DNA of 64,000 nucleotides from assembly GCF_900475415.1 (NCBI RefSeq), contig NZ_LS483388.1:1226001-1290000 (forward strand). The letters run 5' to 3'. The stretch comes from Streptococcus porcinus (GTDB lineage Bacteria > Bacillota > Bacilli > Lactobacillales > Streptococcaceae). Both the position numbers and the translations under genes were made by a program. Below the pieces are notes generated by a model, which was given only the letters and a program-made list of their open reading frames with translations, was not told the DNA's origin and did not search any database. This document shows, one piece after another, positions 18,753 through 32,170 of the stretch (its first letter is position 1; each line of letters begins with the position of its first letter).

Positions 18753-19670
18753 ATGAAAACTGATGATCTTAGAGAAAGCCAAAATGTCGAAGACCGTCGC
18801 AATGAAAGTTCTGGTTCCTACAGTGGAGGTGGTAGCGGAGCAGGACTACTTCTACAACTCCTTTTTTCTCGTGGAAGCTGGAAAACAAAACTTGTTCTTT
18901 TAATTGTCTTATTGGTGATGGGTGGTGGTGGTCTAACTGGCATCTTCAATGGAGGTCACTCGACTAACAACAATAATCCCTATCAATCTACAAAAGTAAC
19001 ACGAACAAGTGGTGATAAAGCTAGTGACCAACAAGTTCAGTTTGTTAGTAAAGTTTTTGCTTCCACCGAAGACTATTGGGGAAAAGAATTTGAAAAACGA
19101 GGTAAGACGTACAAAAAACCAACCTTAGTACTCTATACCGGTTCTATTACGACGGCTTGTGGACAGGGTCAAGCATCCTCAGGACCCTTTTACTGTTCAG
19201 GTGATAACAAGGTATATCTAGACATTTCTTTTTATAATGAATTATCTGAAAAATATGGTGCCGCTGGTGACTTTGCTATGGCATACGTTATTGCCCATGA
19301 AGTTGGTCACCATGTACAAAATGAACTAGGTATAATGGAAAAGTACGCCAATGCCCGTAAAGGAAAAAGTCAAACTGACGCCAACAGGCTTAATGTTCAA
19401 CTTGAGCTCCAAGCTGATTACTATGCTGGAGCATGGGCTAATTATGTTCAAAATCAAGGCCTTCTTGATAAAGGAGATATTGAAGAAGCCATGAGGGCCG
19501 CAAATGCCGTAGGTGACGATACCTTGCAAAAAGAAACCTATGGTAAAACCGTTCCAGACAGCTTCACACATGGAACATCTGAACAACGTCAACGATGGTT
19601 TAATAGGGGTTACCAATATGGTGATCTTGAACACGGAAATACCTTTGAAGTAACTTATAGTAACTTGTAG
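18753..19670 (+). CDS. YpfJ-family neutral zinc metallopeptidase
   Basis: A 305-residue membrane-anchored putative zinc peptidase (PF04228). A Gly/Ser-rich cytoplasmic tail is followed by one transmembrane segment at about 46-62 and an extracellular domain with HEVGH (His182, Glu183, His186) and LELQADYYAG carrying the likely third ligand. Cys pairs (TTACGQG, FYCSG) sit in the outer domain as in relatives. Substrates of this family are not known. It stands alone on the plus strand with an AGAGGAGA ribosome site. Confidence 0.85.
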   Translation: MKTDDLRESQNVEDRRNESSGSYSGGGSGAGLLLQLLFSRGSWKTKLVLLIVLLVMGGGGLTGIFNGGHSTNNNNPYQSTKVTRTSGDKASDQQVQFVSKVFASTEDYWGKEFEKRGKTYKKPTLVLYTGSITTACGQGQASSGPFYCSGDNKVYLDISFYNELSEKYGAAGDFAMAYVIAHEVGHHVQNELGIMEKYANARKGKSQTDANRLNVQLELQADYYAGAWANYVQNQGLLDKGDIEEAMRAANAVGDDTLQKETYGKTVPDSFTHGTSEQRQRWFNRGYQYGDLEHGNTFEVTYSNL

Positions 19671-19713
19671 ATAAAATAAAAGAACTGGCTTAGGTACAGT
19701 TCTTTTATTTTAT
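19671..19713. terminator. Bidirectional terminator
   Basis: A perfect 17-base inverted repeat (left arm ATAAAATAAAAGAACTG, nine-base loop) between the convergent metallopeptidase and OsmC genes. The A/T-rich outer arms supply a U tract in either direction. Confidence 0.88.
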
Positions 19714-19723
19714 CTATGTCTTA

Positions 19724-20095
19724 TTATAAGATTGTCTTGAAATCAATCTTAATAGCCACATCTGGAGCTAGAAGTTTACTAACACGGCATTTCTTTTTTA
19801 TAAAAGCCATCAATTGGTTTTGTTGTTGTTGGCTAAGTTGCACTTTCATGTGAACTGTAAGAGTAAAAGCACGATTATCATAATGCGATTCTGTTTTAAG
19901 AGATAATTCATCCATCTTTTCATAAGTCTTAAAATATGATTGGATACACATGGTGACACAGGATGCTAAGGCTATATTAAGCAAGCTCATTGGTGTTTCA
20001 CCATCATCAGTTGCCCCAAATAATTCTATTTCTGCCCCATAGCCTTTTGATTTTGTATGATATAGATAATCACCTCTTATCTCTGTTTGATACAT
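19724..20095 (-). CDS. OsmC/Ohr-family peroxiredoxin-like protein
   Basis: A 123-residue OsmC-fold protein. The two family Cys are in IALASCVTMC and KKKCRVSKLL. Members reduce organic hydroperoxides with thiol partners, in the cytoplasm. A TATAAT box and an AAAGGAGG ribosome site lie just upstream, after the pheT terminator, so it is probably transcribed alone. The exact subgroup cannot be fixed by eye. Confidence 0.85.
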   Translation of the reverse strand: MYQTEIRGDYLYHTKSKGYGAEIELFGATDDGETPMSLLNIALASCVTMCIQSYFKTYEKMDELSLKTESHYDNRAFTLTVHMKVQLSQQQQNQLMAFIKKKCRVSKLLAPDVAIKIDFKTIL

Positions 20096-20127
20096 CTTCT
20101 ACCTCCTTTAAACAACCTTATTATACC

Positions 20128-20182
20128 AAAAAGAACAAGATCAAATACCTTTAAACTTATAGGTATCCCTTGTTCCTTTTTT
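20128..20182 (-). terminator. Terminator after pheT
   Basis: An AGGAACAAG arm pairs with CTTGTTCTTTTT, with an inner ATACCT/AGGTAT stem; the minus strand ends in a T run. It closes the pheS-pheT operon. Confidence 0.75.
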
Positions 20183-20185
20183 ATC

Positions 20186-22591
20186 TTACCTTACTTGTGC
20201 GCCAGCTTCTTCTACTAGGGCAGTCGTAATCTTATCCATATATTTTGTAACATCTTCATCACGCAAACTTTCTTGCGGATTTTGAAACATTAAATTATAA
20301 GCCATTGATTTTTTCCCTGACTCAATATGGGCACCGGCATAAACATCAAATAATTTTATAGATTCTAAATACTTAATTCCTAGATTCTCAATAATACTTA
20401 TGATATCTTGATGGCTAGTACTATCATCAACTAATATAGCAATATCACGTGAAACTGCTGGTACTTTACTGATTTCCTTGAAGATTTGACTTGACTTCAT
20501 ACTTTCTTCAATCATTTGTAAGTTTAGTTCAGCCACATAGGTTTCAGGAATATCATAATCACTAGCCACTTGAGGATGTACCTGTCCAACAAATCCAAGT
20601 GTTTGATTATTTAAGATGAGGCGTGCTGTTCGGCCAGGATGCATACTTGCCATTTCTTTTTCAGTAACAAAACTAACCTTGATCCCTAATTTATGGAATA
20701 AGTTCTCGAGAATCCCCTTAGCATAGAAAAAATCCACATACTGTGCTTGCGTTTGAAAATCTTTTTCAGCTACTAAACCAGACATTGCAAAAGCAAAGGT
20801 ATCAATTTCATTCGGTAAATCACTTTTAGGATCTCCCTCTTGCTCAAAGATTTTTCCAATTTCATAGATAGCTAGATTCTTTTGTTTACGCGCTACATTA
20901 TAAGCAACCGTATCCAACATACCAGATACAATATTCTGACGAAGAGCTGATCTTTCGATGGTCATTGGCCACATTAACTCTGTTAGCTTACTTGGTTGAA
21001 TAGTAAAAGCTTGCGCCTTTTCAGGAGTGGTTAAAGCATAAGAGATAATTTCTGTCAGCCCCGCTCCCTCGGCGACTGCTCTTACACGCCGACGTAAAAC
21101 TTGGCTTGCAGTTAGTTCTCCAGCAGTCCCCCCAGCTTCTGGAAGAGTCGTTGGTAGCTTATCGTAGCCATAGATACGCGCAATTTCTTCTACTAAGTCT
21201 GCTTGAATGCTGATATCCCAACGACGGCGTGGCACAGATACCGTAAAGGCTGAGGCATCACCTTTTAGGCCGAAACCGAGCTTAGCAAAGATTTCCTCAA
21301 TATCTGTATAAGCTAAATCCGTACCAAGGCGAACGTTAACATAATCCAAAGTTGTTAGAACTTGAACAGGTTCGGTTGGCAACTGTCCAGCCTGTATACG
21401 TCCAGCAAGTACTTGTCCTTGTGCTAATTCCTCCAACATAGCTGCAGCAAAATCAAGTGCTTCTAGAACTGTATCATAATTAACCCCTTTTTCAAAACGG
21501 GATGAACTTTCCGAACGTAAGTTAAGTCGGCTACTTGTCTTACGAATTGACTTGCCATCAAAAACAGCAGCTTCCAGAACAATCTTTGTGGAGCCGTAAT
21601 CAATCTCTGTTTCTTTTCCTCCCATGACACCAGCTAAAGCGACAGGTTTGTCATTAACTGTTATAACAATATCTTGGGAAATCAATTGACGTTCTTCACC
21701 ATCTAATGTGATTAACATTTCACCATCACGTGCTTGACGAGCAATAATGGAACGGTTAGCAAACTTATCCAAATCAAAAGCGTGCATTGGTTGACCAAAA
21801 TAAAGCAAAACGTAATTGGTAACATCTACAACGTTATTGATTGGACGAATACCAGCATTCATTAAAATATTCTGTAACCACTGTGGACTGGGTTGAATAG
21901 TTACATTCTCAACCACACGACTAGCGTAGGTTAGAACATTATCTGATTCGATAGCGACAGAAAGCACATCAGAAGCTTCTTTAGGACTTTCATGAATTTC
22001 TTTTACAGGAAAATGTACTTCTTTCCCATAAATAGCAGCTACTTCGTAAGCAACTCCACGCATTGACAGAGCATCAGCACGATTTGGTGTGATTGACAAC
22101 TCAATGATTTCATCATCTAAATCTAAATAAGGGAAAATACTGTCACCAGGGTTTGCATCAGTTGGTAAAACCTGAATGCCTTCAGCGAATTCTTTTGGAA
22201 TAATCGAATCTGGTAAGCCTAGTTCTTGTAATGAACAGATCATTCCTAATGATTCCATTCCTCTAATTTTACCTTTTTTGATTTTGTAATTATCAGCAAT
22301 CCGTGCTCCCGGCAAGGCCACAATAACGTTAATCCCAGCTTTCACGTTTGGCGCACCACAAACAATCTGTCTAGGCTCCTCATCACCAGTATCTACCTGA
22401 CATAGATGTAAATATGTCTCAGGAACATCTTGACAAGATAAAACATGCCCAACAACTAATTTTGATAGGCCAGCTGAAGGAACTTCTACTCCCTCAACTT
22501 CTATTCCGGTTGTCGACATTTTTTCCGCTAATTCTGCTGAAGTCACATCAATGTCAACTAATTCTTTTAACCACTTATAAGATACTAACAT
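20186..22591 (-). CDS. pheT: Phenylalanine-tRNA ligase beta subunit
   Basis: An 801-residue beta chain of the heterotetrameric PheRS. It has the N-terminal EMAP-like tRNA-binding domain (about 40-150), the B3/B4 editing region, B5, and the C-terminal anticodon-binding ferredoxin fold ([14 protein letters not shown] onward). It pairs with PheS to charge tRNA-Phe. Here a GNAT gene separates it from pheS. Expression is expected to follow the Phe T-box upstream of pheS. Confidence 0.96.
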   Translation of the reverse strand: MLVSYKWLKELVDIDVTSAELAEKMSTTGIEVEGVEVPSAGLSKLVVGHVLSCQDVPETYLHLCQVDTGDEEPRQIVCGAPNVKAGINVIVALPGARIADNYKIKKGKIRGMESLGMICSLQELGLPDSIIPKEFAEGIQVLPTDANPGDSIFPYLDLDDEIIELSITPNRADALSMRGVAYEVAAIYGKEVHFPVKEIHESPKEASDVLSVAIESDNVLTYASRVVENVTIQPSPQWLQNILMNAGIRPINNVVDVTNYVLLYFGQPMHAFDLDKFANRSIIARQARDGEMLITLDGEERQLISQDIVITVNDKPVALAGVMGGKETEIDYGSTKIVLEAAVFDGKSIRKTSSRLNLRSESSSRFEKGVNYDTVLEALDFAAAMLEELAQGQVLAGRIQAGQLPTEPVQVLTTLDYVNVRLGTDLAYTDIEEIFAKLGFGLKGDASAFTVSVPRRRWDISIQADLVEEIARIYGYDKLPTTLPEAGGTAGELTASQVLRRRVRAVAEGAGLTEIISYALTTPEKAQAFTIQPSKLTELMWPMTIERSALRQNIVSGMLDTVAYNVARKQKNLAIYEIGKIFEQEGDPKSDLPNEIDTFAFAMSGLVAEKDFQTQAQYVDFFYAKGILENLFHKLGIKVSFVTEKEMASMHPGRTARLILNNQTLGFVGQVHPQVASDYDIPETYVAELNLQMIEESMKSSQIFKEISKVPAVSRDIAILVDDSTSHQDIISIIENLGIKYLESIKLFDVYAGAHIESGKKSMAYNLMFQNPQESLRDEDVTKYMDKITTALVEEAGAQVR

Positions 22592-22605
22592 ACATCTCTT
22601 TCTTT

Positions 22606-23130
22606 CTATTTCAAGGATTTCTTCATTAGCCAGTCGGTATCAACAAGATCCCCTACAGCAAATGAATGTTCTGAAAATTTTTCAAAGCCATACTTGCGAT
22701 ATAAGGACTGAGCCTTTAAATTATTTTCCCAAACACCCAGCCAAGCCCAAGCCTTACCTGATTCATATGCTTTTTTCAATGCAAACTTAAACAAATAGTT
22801 TCCAAGCCCTAAACCTTGGTATTTATTTAAAATATAAATACGCTGAATCTCAAAAGCATCTTCTAATTCATACTCAGTTTGATCCTTACCCCAATTGACT
22901 TTGAGGTAACCAACAATAGCACCATTTAAACGTAAAAAGTAAACTAGACTTTCCTCACTCTTTAATTCTTGAGTGAGTATCTCAGTAGTATAAGCTTCTT
23001 GAAAAAATTCTTGCAATTGTTGCTCTGTATTATGACCACCAAAAGTTTCGGTAAAAGTTTGAATGGCTAAGTCTCTTAATATTGCAATTTCCTCATCTTT
23101 TACTAGATCAATAGACAATTCTTTTTGCAT
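22606..23130 (-). CDS. GNAT-family N-acetyltransferase
   Basis: A 174-residue acetyltransferase with the acetyl-CoA motif [18 protein letters not shown] and a C-terminal YRKYGFEKF. It lies 14 bases before pheT and 45 after pheS, in the same T-box-controlled transcript. The substrate is unknown. Its place inside the pheST operon suggests that its level follows phenylalanine starvation, but no functional link is proven. Confidence 0.85.
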   Translation of the reverse strand: MQKELSIDLVKDEEIAILRDLAIQTFTETFGGHNTEQQLQEFFQEAYTTEILTQELKSEESLVYFLRLNGAIVGYLKVNWGKDQTEYELEDAFEIQRIYILNKYQGLGLGNYLFKFALKKAYESGKAWAWLGVWENNLKAQSLYRKYGFEKFSEHSFAVGDLVDTDWLMKKSLK

Positions 23131-23175
23131 GGCTATTCCTCCTAAACTTCTGTCTCGTTTGAATGAAGGTTCTTT

Positions 23176-24219
23176 TTAGTTAAATTGCTCAGAAAAACGC
23201 ATATCACCCTGATAGAATCCACGGATATCATTGATTCCATAACGTAACATAGCGATACGTTCTTGACCAAGACCAAAAGCAAAACCAGAATACTCTTCAG
23301 CATTAACACCTGACATTTCTAAGACACTTGGGTGGACCATCCCAGCACCAAGAATTTCAATCCAACCTGTTCCTTTACATACATTACAGCCTTTACCACC
23401 ACATTTGAAACAAGAAACATCAACCTCAACAGATGGTTCTGTAAAAGGGAAATAGGAAGGACGAAGGCGAATCTTACGTTCTTCGCCAAACATCTTTTTG
23501 ATAATCATTTCTAGGGTGCCTTTTAAATCACCCATAGAAATGTTTTTACCAACGACAAGACCTTCAATTTGGTGGAATTGATGGGAATGAGTCGCATCAT
23601 CTGTATCACGTCGGAAAACACGACCAGGCGAGATCATTTTAAGCGGCCCTTTTGAAAAGTCATGTTGATCAAGTGTACGAGCTTGAACGGGACTGGTATG
23701 AGTCCTAAGCAGGATTTCATCTGTGATATAGAAAGTATCTTGCATATCACGAGCTGGATGATCTTTTGGAAGATTCATTCTTTCAAAATTATAATAATCT
23801 TTTTCAACTTCAAAACCATCAACAATTTGGAAACCCATCCCTAAAAAGATATCTTCAATCTCTTCACTGGTCTGTGTCAAGATATGTCGGTTACCAATAG
23901 CCATTTGTCGACCAGGAAGTGTTACATCTATACTTTCAGCATCAAGCTGATCTTGAATTTTAGCAGCCTCAACAACTTTTCCTTGCTGTTCAAAGGCATT
24001 TATTAACACATCACGTAGTTCATTAACTTGCTTTCCAACTAAAGGACGCATGTCAACAGATAAATCTTTTAATCCCTTTAATAGCTCTGTTAAAGAACCT
24101 TTTTTCCCTAAGACAGCAACTTTTAAATCCTGTAATTCTTTACTGTGATTGCCAGTAAGTTCTTTTAATTGATTTAAGGTTTGGTTTCGTAATGCTTCTA
24201 ATTGCTCTTGTAAATCCAT
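23176..24219 (-). CDS. pheS: Phenylalanine-tRNA ligase alpha subunit
   Basis: A 347-residue catalytic subunit with an N-terminal coiled coil ([13 protein letters not shown]), class II motif 2 ([18 protein letters not shown]), a CxxC/CxxC knuckle ([12 protein letters not shown]) and the phenylalanine-pocket motif [13 protein letters not shown] at 24219 follows a GAAGGG ribosome site; the open frame upstream reads into the T-box terminator and is not protein-like. Transcription is expected to be controlled by the T-box at 24242-24440. Confidence 0.97.
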   Translation of the reverse strand: MDLQEQLEALRNQTLNQLKELTGNHSKELQDLKVAVLGKKGSLTELLKGLKDLSVDMRPLVGKQVNELRDVLINAFEQQGKVVEAAKIQDQLDAESIDVTLPGRQMAIGNRHILTQTSEEIEDIFLGMGFQIVDGFEVEKDYYNFERMNLPKDHPARDMQDTFYITDEILLRTHTSPVQARTLDQHDFSKGPLKMISPGRVFRRDTDDATHSHQFHQIEGLVVGKNISMGDLKGTLEMIIKKMFGEERKIRLRPSYFPFTEPSVEVDVSCFKCGGKGCNVCKGTGWIEILGAGMVHPSVLEMSGVNAEEYSGFAFGLGQERIAMLRYGINDIRGFYQGDMRFSEQFN

Positions 24220-24241
24220 TGTTTTCCCTTCTTTAAGTGGA

Positions 24242-24288
24242 CAAAAAAGCGTGCCAAAACTCCACATAAGCGGAGCGTTGACACGCGG
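24242..24288 (-). terminator. T-box regulated terminator
   Basis: CGTGTCAA pairs with TTGGCACG, with CTCC/GGAG inside, and is followed by CTTTTTT on the minus strand. It overlaps the T-box sequence, so it competes with the antiterminator. Confidence 0.88.
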
Positions 24289-24440
24289 TACCATCCGATT
24301 TCATCTGTAATAACAGACCTTAATTAGTGATCATATGTGAGTGAATTCCTTACATTTCCATCAAGAAGGCTTACAGTCTATGGCCCTCATTCCCTGATAA
24401 TTTCCCTGTAATTACTAGTCTCACTGACTTCTATTCAATT
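24242..24440 (-). promoter_or_regulatory. T-box riboswitch (phenylalanine) upstream of pheS
   Basis: The leader contains the T-box core GGATGGTACCGCG near 24283-24295 on the minus strand. Stem I has GTGAG pairing with CTCAC, and the codon just before the 3' arm is TTC (24343-24345), followed by A. That is the expected specifier position, and TTC is a Phe codon, matching the regulated gene. Uncharged tRNA-Phe should stabilise the antiterminator and let transcription reach pheS. Confidence 0.93.
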
Positions 24441-24446
24441 AAAACT

Positions 24447-24475
24447 ATTCTATCAAAAATGCTTTTAAAAAACAA
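24447..24475 (-). promoter_or_regulatory. Promoter of the pheS-GNAT-pheT operon
   Basis: TTGTTT, 17 bases, TAGAAT on the minus strand, just upstream of T-box stem I. Confidence 0.75.
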
Positions 24476-24511
24476 TAAAAATTATCTATAGTCAGCGAGT
24501 TACTATTCCAA

Positions 24512-25393
24512 TCAGCTAGCTTTTTGATCACTTTGTTGCTCAACTTGACCTGTTTGATAATTAACCCTTAACCCTTTTTGAACATTTGGTACAAAAACAT
24601 TAAATTCCAAACGACCATCATCCGATTTTGCTTCTAAGTGACTACCACTAGAAATAATATTATTCTTTTCATAAAGTAAGGTCACTCTATAACGAACTCG
24701 TTTATTTCTATCTAAAGCTTTTCTGATTAAAGTTTCATAATAATTTTGTCCTGTTGAATCTGAGAGGTAAGCCTGGTTTGCCCAGGCCATTTGTACTGCA
24801 ATATTGCTTGGATTGCTGGTCGAAGCATCGTAGCCTTTTAAGCCACCTATCAAGGCATAACCCAATAAATGACCTCTATCAACAGCGTGATCATATTCAC
24901 CTGGCAAGCCGTGGATTTGATGCCAACCCACTGGCTTCCAGAAGGTATAACCATTACCAGTTTCATTACGATTACGATATTGTCTTGTTGATTTGGTTAA
25001 CAAAGCGTTGGCTCTAAAAGGCACTTTCTTACTCTCAACTATCTTGACTTCATTATTTGCATAAGGCAAACTTGAAACTTTCGCCTTCAAATTAGTTTTA
25101 TTGTTATTTACGATAAAAGCACCTGCACCATTCCACACAATTTTCTGACCTAATTGCTTTTTCACTTGCGGGGTAAGCACCGAGCTAGCTAACTGATAAC
25201 TAGGTGTGGCAGGATTAGTCGAATTTTTAGAGTCTTTTTGATTGTTCCCTTGACCAGAAATAGCATGTAACACTTGCTGCAATGGGTTATTGGATGCAAG
25301 GTAATGGCCATTGGTGAAGGCTATTAGCCCAGTAATGAGCAGAGCTAGCAGAATTCCATTAAGCTTTTTGAAATGTGGCTGTTTTTTAGACAT
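24512..25393 (-). CDS. endA: Membrane-attached DNA/RNA non-specific endonuclease, EndA-like
   Basis: A 293-residue beta-beta-alpha-metal nuclease with an N-terminal membrane anchor (about 12-28). The catalytic motif is DRGH (residues 172-175, general base His175), with NIAVQ at about 197 for metal binding. In S. pneumoniae EndA degrades one strand during DNA uptake and also attacks extracellular traps. It is last in murA-epuA-endA, the pneumococcal order. Its role here (uptake or host DNA) is inference. Confidence 0.9.
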   Translation of the reverse strand: MSKKQPHFKKLNGILLALLITGLIAFTNGHYLASNNPLQQVLHAISGQGNNQKDSKNSTNPATPSYQLASSVLTPQVKKQLGQKIVWNGAGAFIVNNNKTNLKAKVSSLPYANNEVKIVESKKVPFRANALLTKSTRQYRNRNETGNGYTFWKPVGWHQIHGLPGEYDHAVDRGHLLGYALIGGLKGYDASTSNPSNIAVQMAWANQAYLSDSTGQNYYETLIRKALDRNKRVRYRVTLLYEKNNIISSGSHLEAKSDDGRLEFNVFVPNVQKGLRVNYQTGQVEQQSDQKAS

Positions 25394-25423
25394 TTTTCCT
25401 CTCAGTCAAAAAGTAGGCTAAGC

Positions 25424-25612
25424 CTACTTTCCAGTAAATTTATTAATTAACTCTGTCCATTTGGCTATTGACAGAATCGATGAGGCATGTTGACCATCGC
25501 CAAATATGCTATAGCCAATCATCAAACCAATAGCTAAAAATAAACAAGCCAAGAATGCTACTACCACCAGTAAACCAACTTGTTTAGCAACATATTTCCA
25601 TCCAGTCGTCAT
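25424..25612 (-). CDS. epuA: EpuA-like small membrane protein (PF11772)
   Basis: A 62-residue protein with one long hydrophobic helix (about 12-34) and a short polar tail. It matches EpuA, often mis-annotated as an RNA polymerase beta subunit, by size and by its position between murA and endA. The murA stop overlaps a GTG (TAGTG), but ATG at 25612 has better spacing from GAGG, so I chose it. Its role is unknown. Confidence 0.8.
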   Translation of the reverse strand: MTTGWKYVAKQVGLLVVVAFLACLFLAIGLMIGYSIFGDGQHASSILSIAKWTELINKFTGK

Positions 25613-25614
25613 CA

Positions 25615-26886
25615 CTAGTCCTCACTTATACGTTCGATTTTTGCACCCAATTTTGCTAATTTTTCATGAAACTGATAATAACCACGGTCCAAGTGTGAGA
25701 GCTTTGTAACAGTAGTTCTCCCCTTGGCTACCATACCGCTCAAAATAAGAGCAGCACTTGCACGAAGGTCAGTGGACATGACCGGTGCCCCTTGTAAATC
25801 GTGACCCCCATGAATCATCGCAGTATCCCGTAAAATTTCTGAATGAAGCCCCATACGGCGCATTTCCTCTAGATGTTGGAAACGATTTTCAAAAACAGTT
25901 TCAATCATTGTTGACTCACCCTCAACAACTGCCATTAAAGCTGTGAATTGTGCTTGCATATCAGTTGGGAAACCAGGATGTGGTAAAGTTTTCACTGTCA
26001 CAGGTTTTAGTTTGGAAGTATCAGACTTAATACGAATACCATCTGTTTCTTCTGTAACCTCAACCCCCATTTCTTTCAATTTGGAAATAAGAGGACGATT
26101 ATGCTCCCAAACAGCATCTTTAACAAGAACATTGCCAGACGTCATGGCAGCCGCAACCATAAAAGTACCTGCTTCGATCCGATCTTGAACAACGTCATGT
26201 TCAACACCGTGTAATTCAGTCACACCTTTAATAGTCAACGTTTCAGTTCCAGCCCCTTTGACAATAGCTCCCATTTTATTTAAGAGTTGGGCTAAATCAA
26301 CAATTTCTGGTTCACGTGCAGCATTTTCAATAGTCGTCGTACCCTCAGCTAAAGTTGCTGCCATCATTAGATTTTGAGTAGCTCCAACTGACGGGAAATC
26401 CATATAAATTGTTGCTCCTTTGAGGCGAGTTGCACTTGCTGTGATATCTCCATTGCTCTGTTTAATCTCTGCTCCCATAGCCTCTAAGCCTTTTAGATGC
26501 AAGTCAATCGGACGACTACCAATTGTACAGCCTCCTGGCATAGAAACCTTTGCGTGACCATTTCGAGCCAAAATCGGGCCTAAAACAACAATAGAAGCAC
26601 GCATTTGGCTAACATACTCATAAGGTGCTTCATCCAAAATATCTCCAGAGGCATCTACAACAATTTCATTTGCTTCTTGATTAAATACTACCGGAATATT
26701 GAGACCACGTACTACATTGTTCATGGTAAAAACATCTGAAAGAATGGGAACATTACGTAAAACCGTTTTTCCTTCTGATGGTAGGATGGTTGCCGCTAAC
26801 AAAGGGAGCACTGCATTTTTGGCTCCTTCGATAATAACTTCACCTTCTAATCTCGTTGTCCCACCTTCAATAATAATTTTATCCAC
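25615..26886 (-). CDS. murA: UDP-N-acetylglucosamine 1-carboxyvinyltransferase
   Basis: A 423-residue enzyme adding enolpyruvate to UDP-GlcNAc, the first committed step of peptidoglycan synthesis. It has GAKNAVLP near the N-terminus (Lys23) and the catalytic loop [11 protein letters not shown] with Cys120, the fosfomycin target, so no Cys-to-Asp resistance change is seen. I chose GTG at 26886 because GGAG lies six bases before it; ATG at 26898 has AAGGA almost touching it. Confidence 0.95.
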   Translation of the reverse strand: MDKIIIEGGTTRLEGEVIIEGAKNAVLPLLAATILPSEGKTVLRNVPILSDVFTMNNVVRGLNIPVVFNQEANEIVVDASGDILDEAPYEYVSQMRASIVVLGPILARNGHAKVSMPGGCTIGSRPIDLHLKGLEAMGAEIKQSNGDITASATRLKGATIYMDFPSVGATQNLMMAATLAEGTTTIENAAREPEIVDLAQLLNKMGAIVKGAGTETLTIKGVTELHGVEHDVVQDRIEAGTFMVAAAMTSGNVLVKDAVWEHNRPLISKLKEMGVEVTEETDGIRIKSDTSKLKPVTVKTLPHPGFPTDMQAQFTALMAVVEGESTMIETVFENRFQHLEEMRRMGLHSEILRDTAMIHGGHDLQGAPVMSTDLRASAALILSGMVAKGRTTVTKLSHLDRGYYQFHEKLAKLGAKIERISED

Positions 26887-26931
26887 GCTTTTCTCCATTT
26901 CCTTTGACTTTATAATATAAAATTATATCAC

Positions 26932-26940
26932 ATTTCTAAT
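26932..26940 (-). promoter_or_regulatory. Extended -10 promoter of murA-epuA-endA
   Basis: TGATATAAT on the minus strand, about 46 bases before the GTG start of murA. The -35 is weak. Confidence 0.6.
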
Positions 26941-26960
26941 TTTCAGACCTTAACCAAGTA

Positions 26961-27185
26961 CTAGAAGAGGGTTTGACTCATTTGAATTAGCTCCAAAATA
27001 AAATGACTAACCAAATAGCCCAAGACAATAGCTAGGAAAAAAACAAAAAGTTTTAATTTACCAATATTTTCAGGACTGCGATAAATGATTTTAGACCAGT
27101 CAAAAAGACTAATCAATAGTTGAAAACTAATACCGATAAAAAGTAAATGACTGATTAATTTTAATAAATTATTGATATATTCCAT
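26961..27185 (-). CDS. DUF1146 (YwzB-like) membrane protein
   Basis: A 74-residue protein with two transmembrane helices that matches DUF1146 by size and by location between the atp operon and murA, as in other Firmicutes. Function unknown. ATG at 27185 has no ribosome site; TATAAT ends only six bases before it, so the mRNA may be leaderless. A longer reading from TTG at 27233 would begin inside the atp terminator tail and is unlikely. Confidence 0.75.
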   Translation of the reverse strand: MEYINNLLKLISHLLFIGISFQLLISLFDWSKIIYRSPENIGKLKLFVFFLAIVLGYLVSHFILELIQMSQTLF

Positions 27186-27191
27186 AGCAAT

Positions 27192-27200
27192 ATTATACCA
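27192..27200 (-). promoter_or_regulatory. Extended -10 promoter predicting a leaderless DUF1146 mRNA
   Basis: TGGTATAAT on the minus strand. The expected start point, seven bases on, falls on the A of the ATG at 27185. Confidence 0.55.
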
Positions 27201-27231
27201 AAAGTATAGGAACAAGAATAGGATTTCAGTC

Positions 27232-27260
27232 AAAATAAAAAAGACTCTATCACTAGAGCC
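27232..27260 (-). terminator. Intrinsic terminator of the atp operon
   Basis: GGCTCTA pairs with TAGAGTC around a GTGA loop and is followed by TTTTTTATTTT on the minus strand, right after the atpC stop. Confidence 0.85.
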
Positions 27261-27265
27261 AATTT

Positions 27266-27682
27266 TTATTTTTTTCCAACATTAATCCGATTCAAAGCAC
27301 GCTGTAAGGCAATTTCAGCACGACGAGCTTGGTTAATATCCTTAGTTGATTTCGCTTCTTCGATATCACGCTCGGCACGTTTTTTAGCACGTTCGGCACG
27401 GCTAATATCTATATCGCGTGAACGTTCGGCAGAATCAGCTACAATGGTAACAACATTATCCTTTACTTCAATAATACCACCGTTCACAGCAATCCAATCT
27501 ACACTGTCAACATCGTCGGTAGGGCGAATTTTCATTTCATGAATAACCAAGGGGGCAATCATATTAATGTGATTAGGGAGAATTCCCATTTCACCCTCAG
27601 GCGTCGCTACTGAGATAAATTTCACCTGATGATCATATTTAATTCCGTCAGGTGTTACTACTTGAACTGTCATATGTGCCAT
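27266..27682 (-). CDS. atpC: ATP synthase F1 subunit epsilon
   Basis: A 138-residue epsilon subunit: an N-terminal beta sandwich ([21 protein letters not shown]) and a C-terminal helical pair. It links the F1 rotor to the c ring and inhibits hydrolysis. It starts after a GAGG ribosome site, 12 bases past the atpD stop, and is the last gene before the operon terminator. Confidence 0.96.
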   Translation of the reverse strand: MAHMTVQVVTPDGIKYDHQVKFISVATPEGEMGILPNHINMIAPLVIHEMKIRPTDDVDSVDWIAVNGGIIEVKDNVVTIVADSAERSRDIDISRAERAKKRAERDIEEAKSTKDINQARRAEIALQRALNRINVGKK

Positions 27683-27694
27683 AGTAGAACCTCA

Positions 27695-29101
<1,407 letters not shown>

Positions 29102-29218
29102 TTATTTCTCCTTATGTCAGTTTGAAAACATTATCTCAATTTGAGATTACGTTTTATAGTAATTTTGTAAAAATGACATGCCTAATCTTAAGGTTCAACA
29201 TTCTAGTGAACGATAAGT
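29102..29218 (-). other. 117-base atpG-atpD spacer with a small hairpin
   Basis: The minus strand contains ATCTCAAATTGAGAT, a short perfect hairpin, about 35 bases before the atpD start, then AAGGAGAAA as ribosome site. I see no convincing promoter. It may set atpD mRNA stability or translation. Confidence 0.4.
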
Positions 29219-30097
29219 TTATTCTAACGCATTTGCTCCAGCTACAATTTCAGTAATTTCCTGTGTAATTGCTGCTTGACGAGCACGATTATATTGAATG
29301 GTTAAATCATTAATAACATTTTTCGCATTATCAGTTGCAGTCTGCATGGCTGTCATCCCTGCAGCGTGTTCTGCCGTTTTGGCATCAATAATTGCCCCAT
29401 AAATTAAGCTTTCAGTAAACTGAGGCAATAACTGATTTAAAATGCTATCGCGATCAGGTTCTAGTTCAAACCCCAAGACACCTTCCTCAGTTGCTTCATC
29501 AGCAACCAAATCAGAAATCGGCAACATTTGTTGAACGCGAACTTGGCTAGTCAAACTGTTAACATGATGATTGTAACAAACATATAATTCATCGAAAATT
29601 TCATGTTGAAACATATCTACAGATTGTGAAATAATCTTAGATACTTCTTCAAAAGTTGGCTGATCGGCTAAGCCACGAAGTTCAAAAGAGACATTCATCC
29701 CTCTTGCTTTGAAAAAATCTGAACCGACACTTCCAATTGAAATGATTGAGTAATCACCGTTTTGGTGATATTCTTCAACCATCTCCATGATAGATTTTAA
29801 AATTTTAGAATTATAGCCCCCAACTAATCCTTTATCTGAGGTAATAACAATATAACCCGTTTTCTTAACTGGTCGGGAAACCAACATTGGGTTGTTAGAA
29901 CCTCCACCAGTTAATTCTGCCTTTAAAAAATCTGTTGTTATTTGACGAATTTTTGATGAATAAATTTGAAAATCACGCGCAGCTTGTTCCGATTTGACCA
30001 ACTTTGCTGAAGAAACCATCCGCATGGCACTTGTAATTTTACTTGTTTTCTCAGTTGAATTAATCTTTGCTTTAATTTCACTTAGAGAGCCTGCCAT
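29219..30097 (-). CDS. atpG: ATP synthase F1 subunit gamma
   Basis: A 292-residue central stalk subunit with the conserved ends: N-terminal [18 protein letters not shown] and C-terminal [20 protein letters not shown] followed by [10 protein letters not shown]. It rotates inside the alpha3-beta3 head. It follows atpA by 15 bases. Confidence 0.97.
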   Translation of the reverse strand: MAGSLSEIKAKINSTEKTSKITSAMRMVSSAKLVKSEQAARDFQIYSSKIRQITTDFLKAELTGGGSNNPMLVSRPVKKTGYIVITSDKGLVGGYNSKILKSIMEMVEEYHQNGDYSIISIGSVGSDFFKARGMNVSFELRGLADQPTFEEVSKIISQSVDMFQHEIFDELYVCYNHHVNSLTSQVRVQQMLPISDLVADEATEEGVLGFELEPDRDSILNQLLPQFTESLIYGAIIDAKTAEHAAGMTAMQTATDNAKNVINDLTIQYNRARQAAITQEITEIVAGANALE

Positions 30098-30112
30098 ACT
30101 TACATCCCTTCC

Positions 30113-31621
<1,509 letters not shown>

Positions 31622-31633
31622 TCACACCACTTT

Positions 31634-32170
31634 CTATATTAATTTCATTTTGAATTCGTGTAGTTGTTGCTGAATACTAGTATCGATGACTTTATTGTTA
31701 ACTTGTATAATAAAGCCACCAATAAGAGATTCATCAATGATTTCTTCTAATCGACCTGTCTGTAAACCAAATTTCTTTGTAACAAGCGATTTGACACGAG
31801 ATTTTTGTCCCTCATTTAGAGGAACAGTTGATATGACTTTAACATCATATTCATTTGTTACTTGTTCTATTTCTCTCAGTGCAGAATTAAGTATCTCAAA
31901 TAAAAATGCTTCTCTCTGATTCAAGATAATCAGTTCAAGTAAATTGTTGATATATACTGAACTAGTATCCTTTAATAACCTAACTAAATGCATCTTTTCA
32001 GCTTGTGGAACAGCTAAACTCGATAAGGTTTTATTAAGTTCTGTTGACTCAAAAATTGTCATTAACGTTAAAATATTATTTTTAACGTCCTCAACACATT
32101 CATGATCAACAGCAACCTCAACAAGGCTTTTAGCATACTGTGCAACAAGCGCCTGTTCTTTTTTTGTCAT
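31634..32170 (-). CDS. atpH: ATP synthase F1 subunit delta
   Basis: A 178-residue peripheral-stalk subunit. The N-terminal helical domain starts YAKSLVEVA, and the C-terminal motif is IDESLIGGFIIQVNNKVIDTS, typical of delta/OSCP. The ATG overlaps the atpF stop as TAATG, giving coupled translation. Confidence 0.95.
   Translation of the reverse strand: MTKKEQALVAQYAKSLVEVAVDHECVEDVKNNILTLMTIFESTELNKTLSSLAVPQAEKMHLVRLLKDTSSVYINNLLELIILNQREAFLFEILNSALREIEQVTNEYDVKVISTVPLNEGQKSRVKSLVTKKFGLQTGRLEEIIDESLIGGFIIQVNNKVIDTSIQQQLHEFKMKLI

Noticed and set aside
24219..24294. N-terminal extension of PheS
   Set aside because: It reads through the T-box terminator; ATG 24219 has the ribosome site and the family start.
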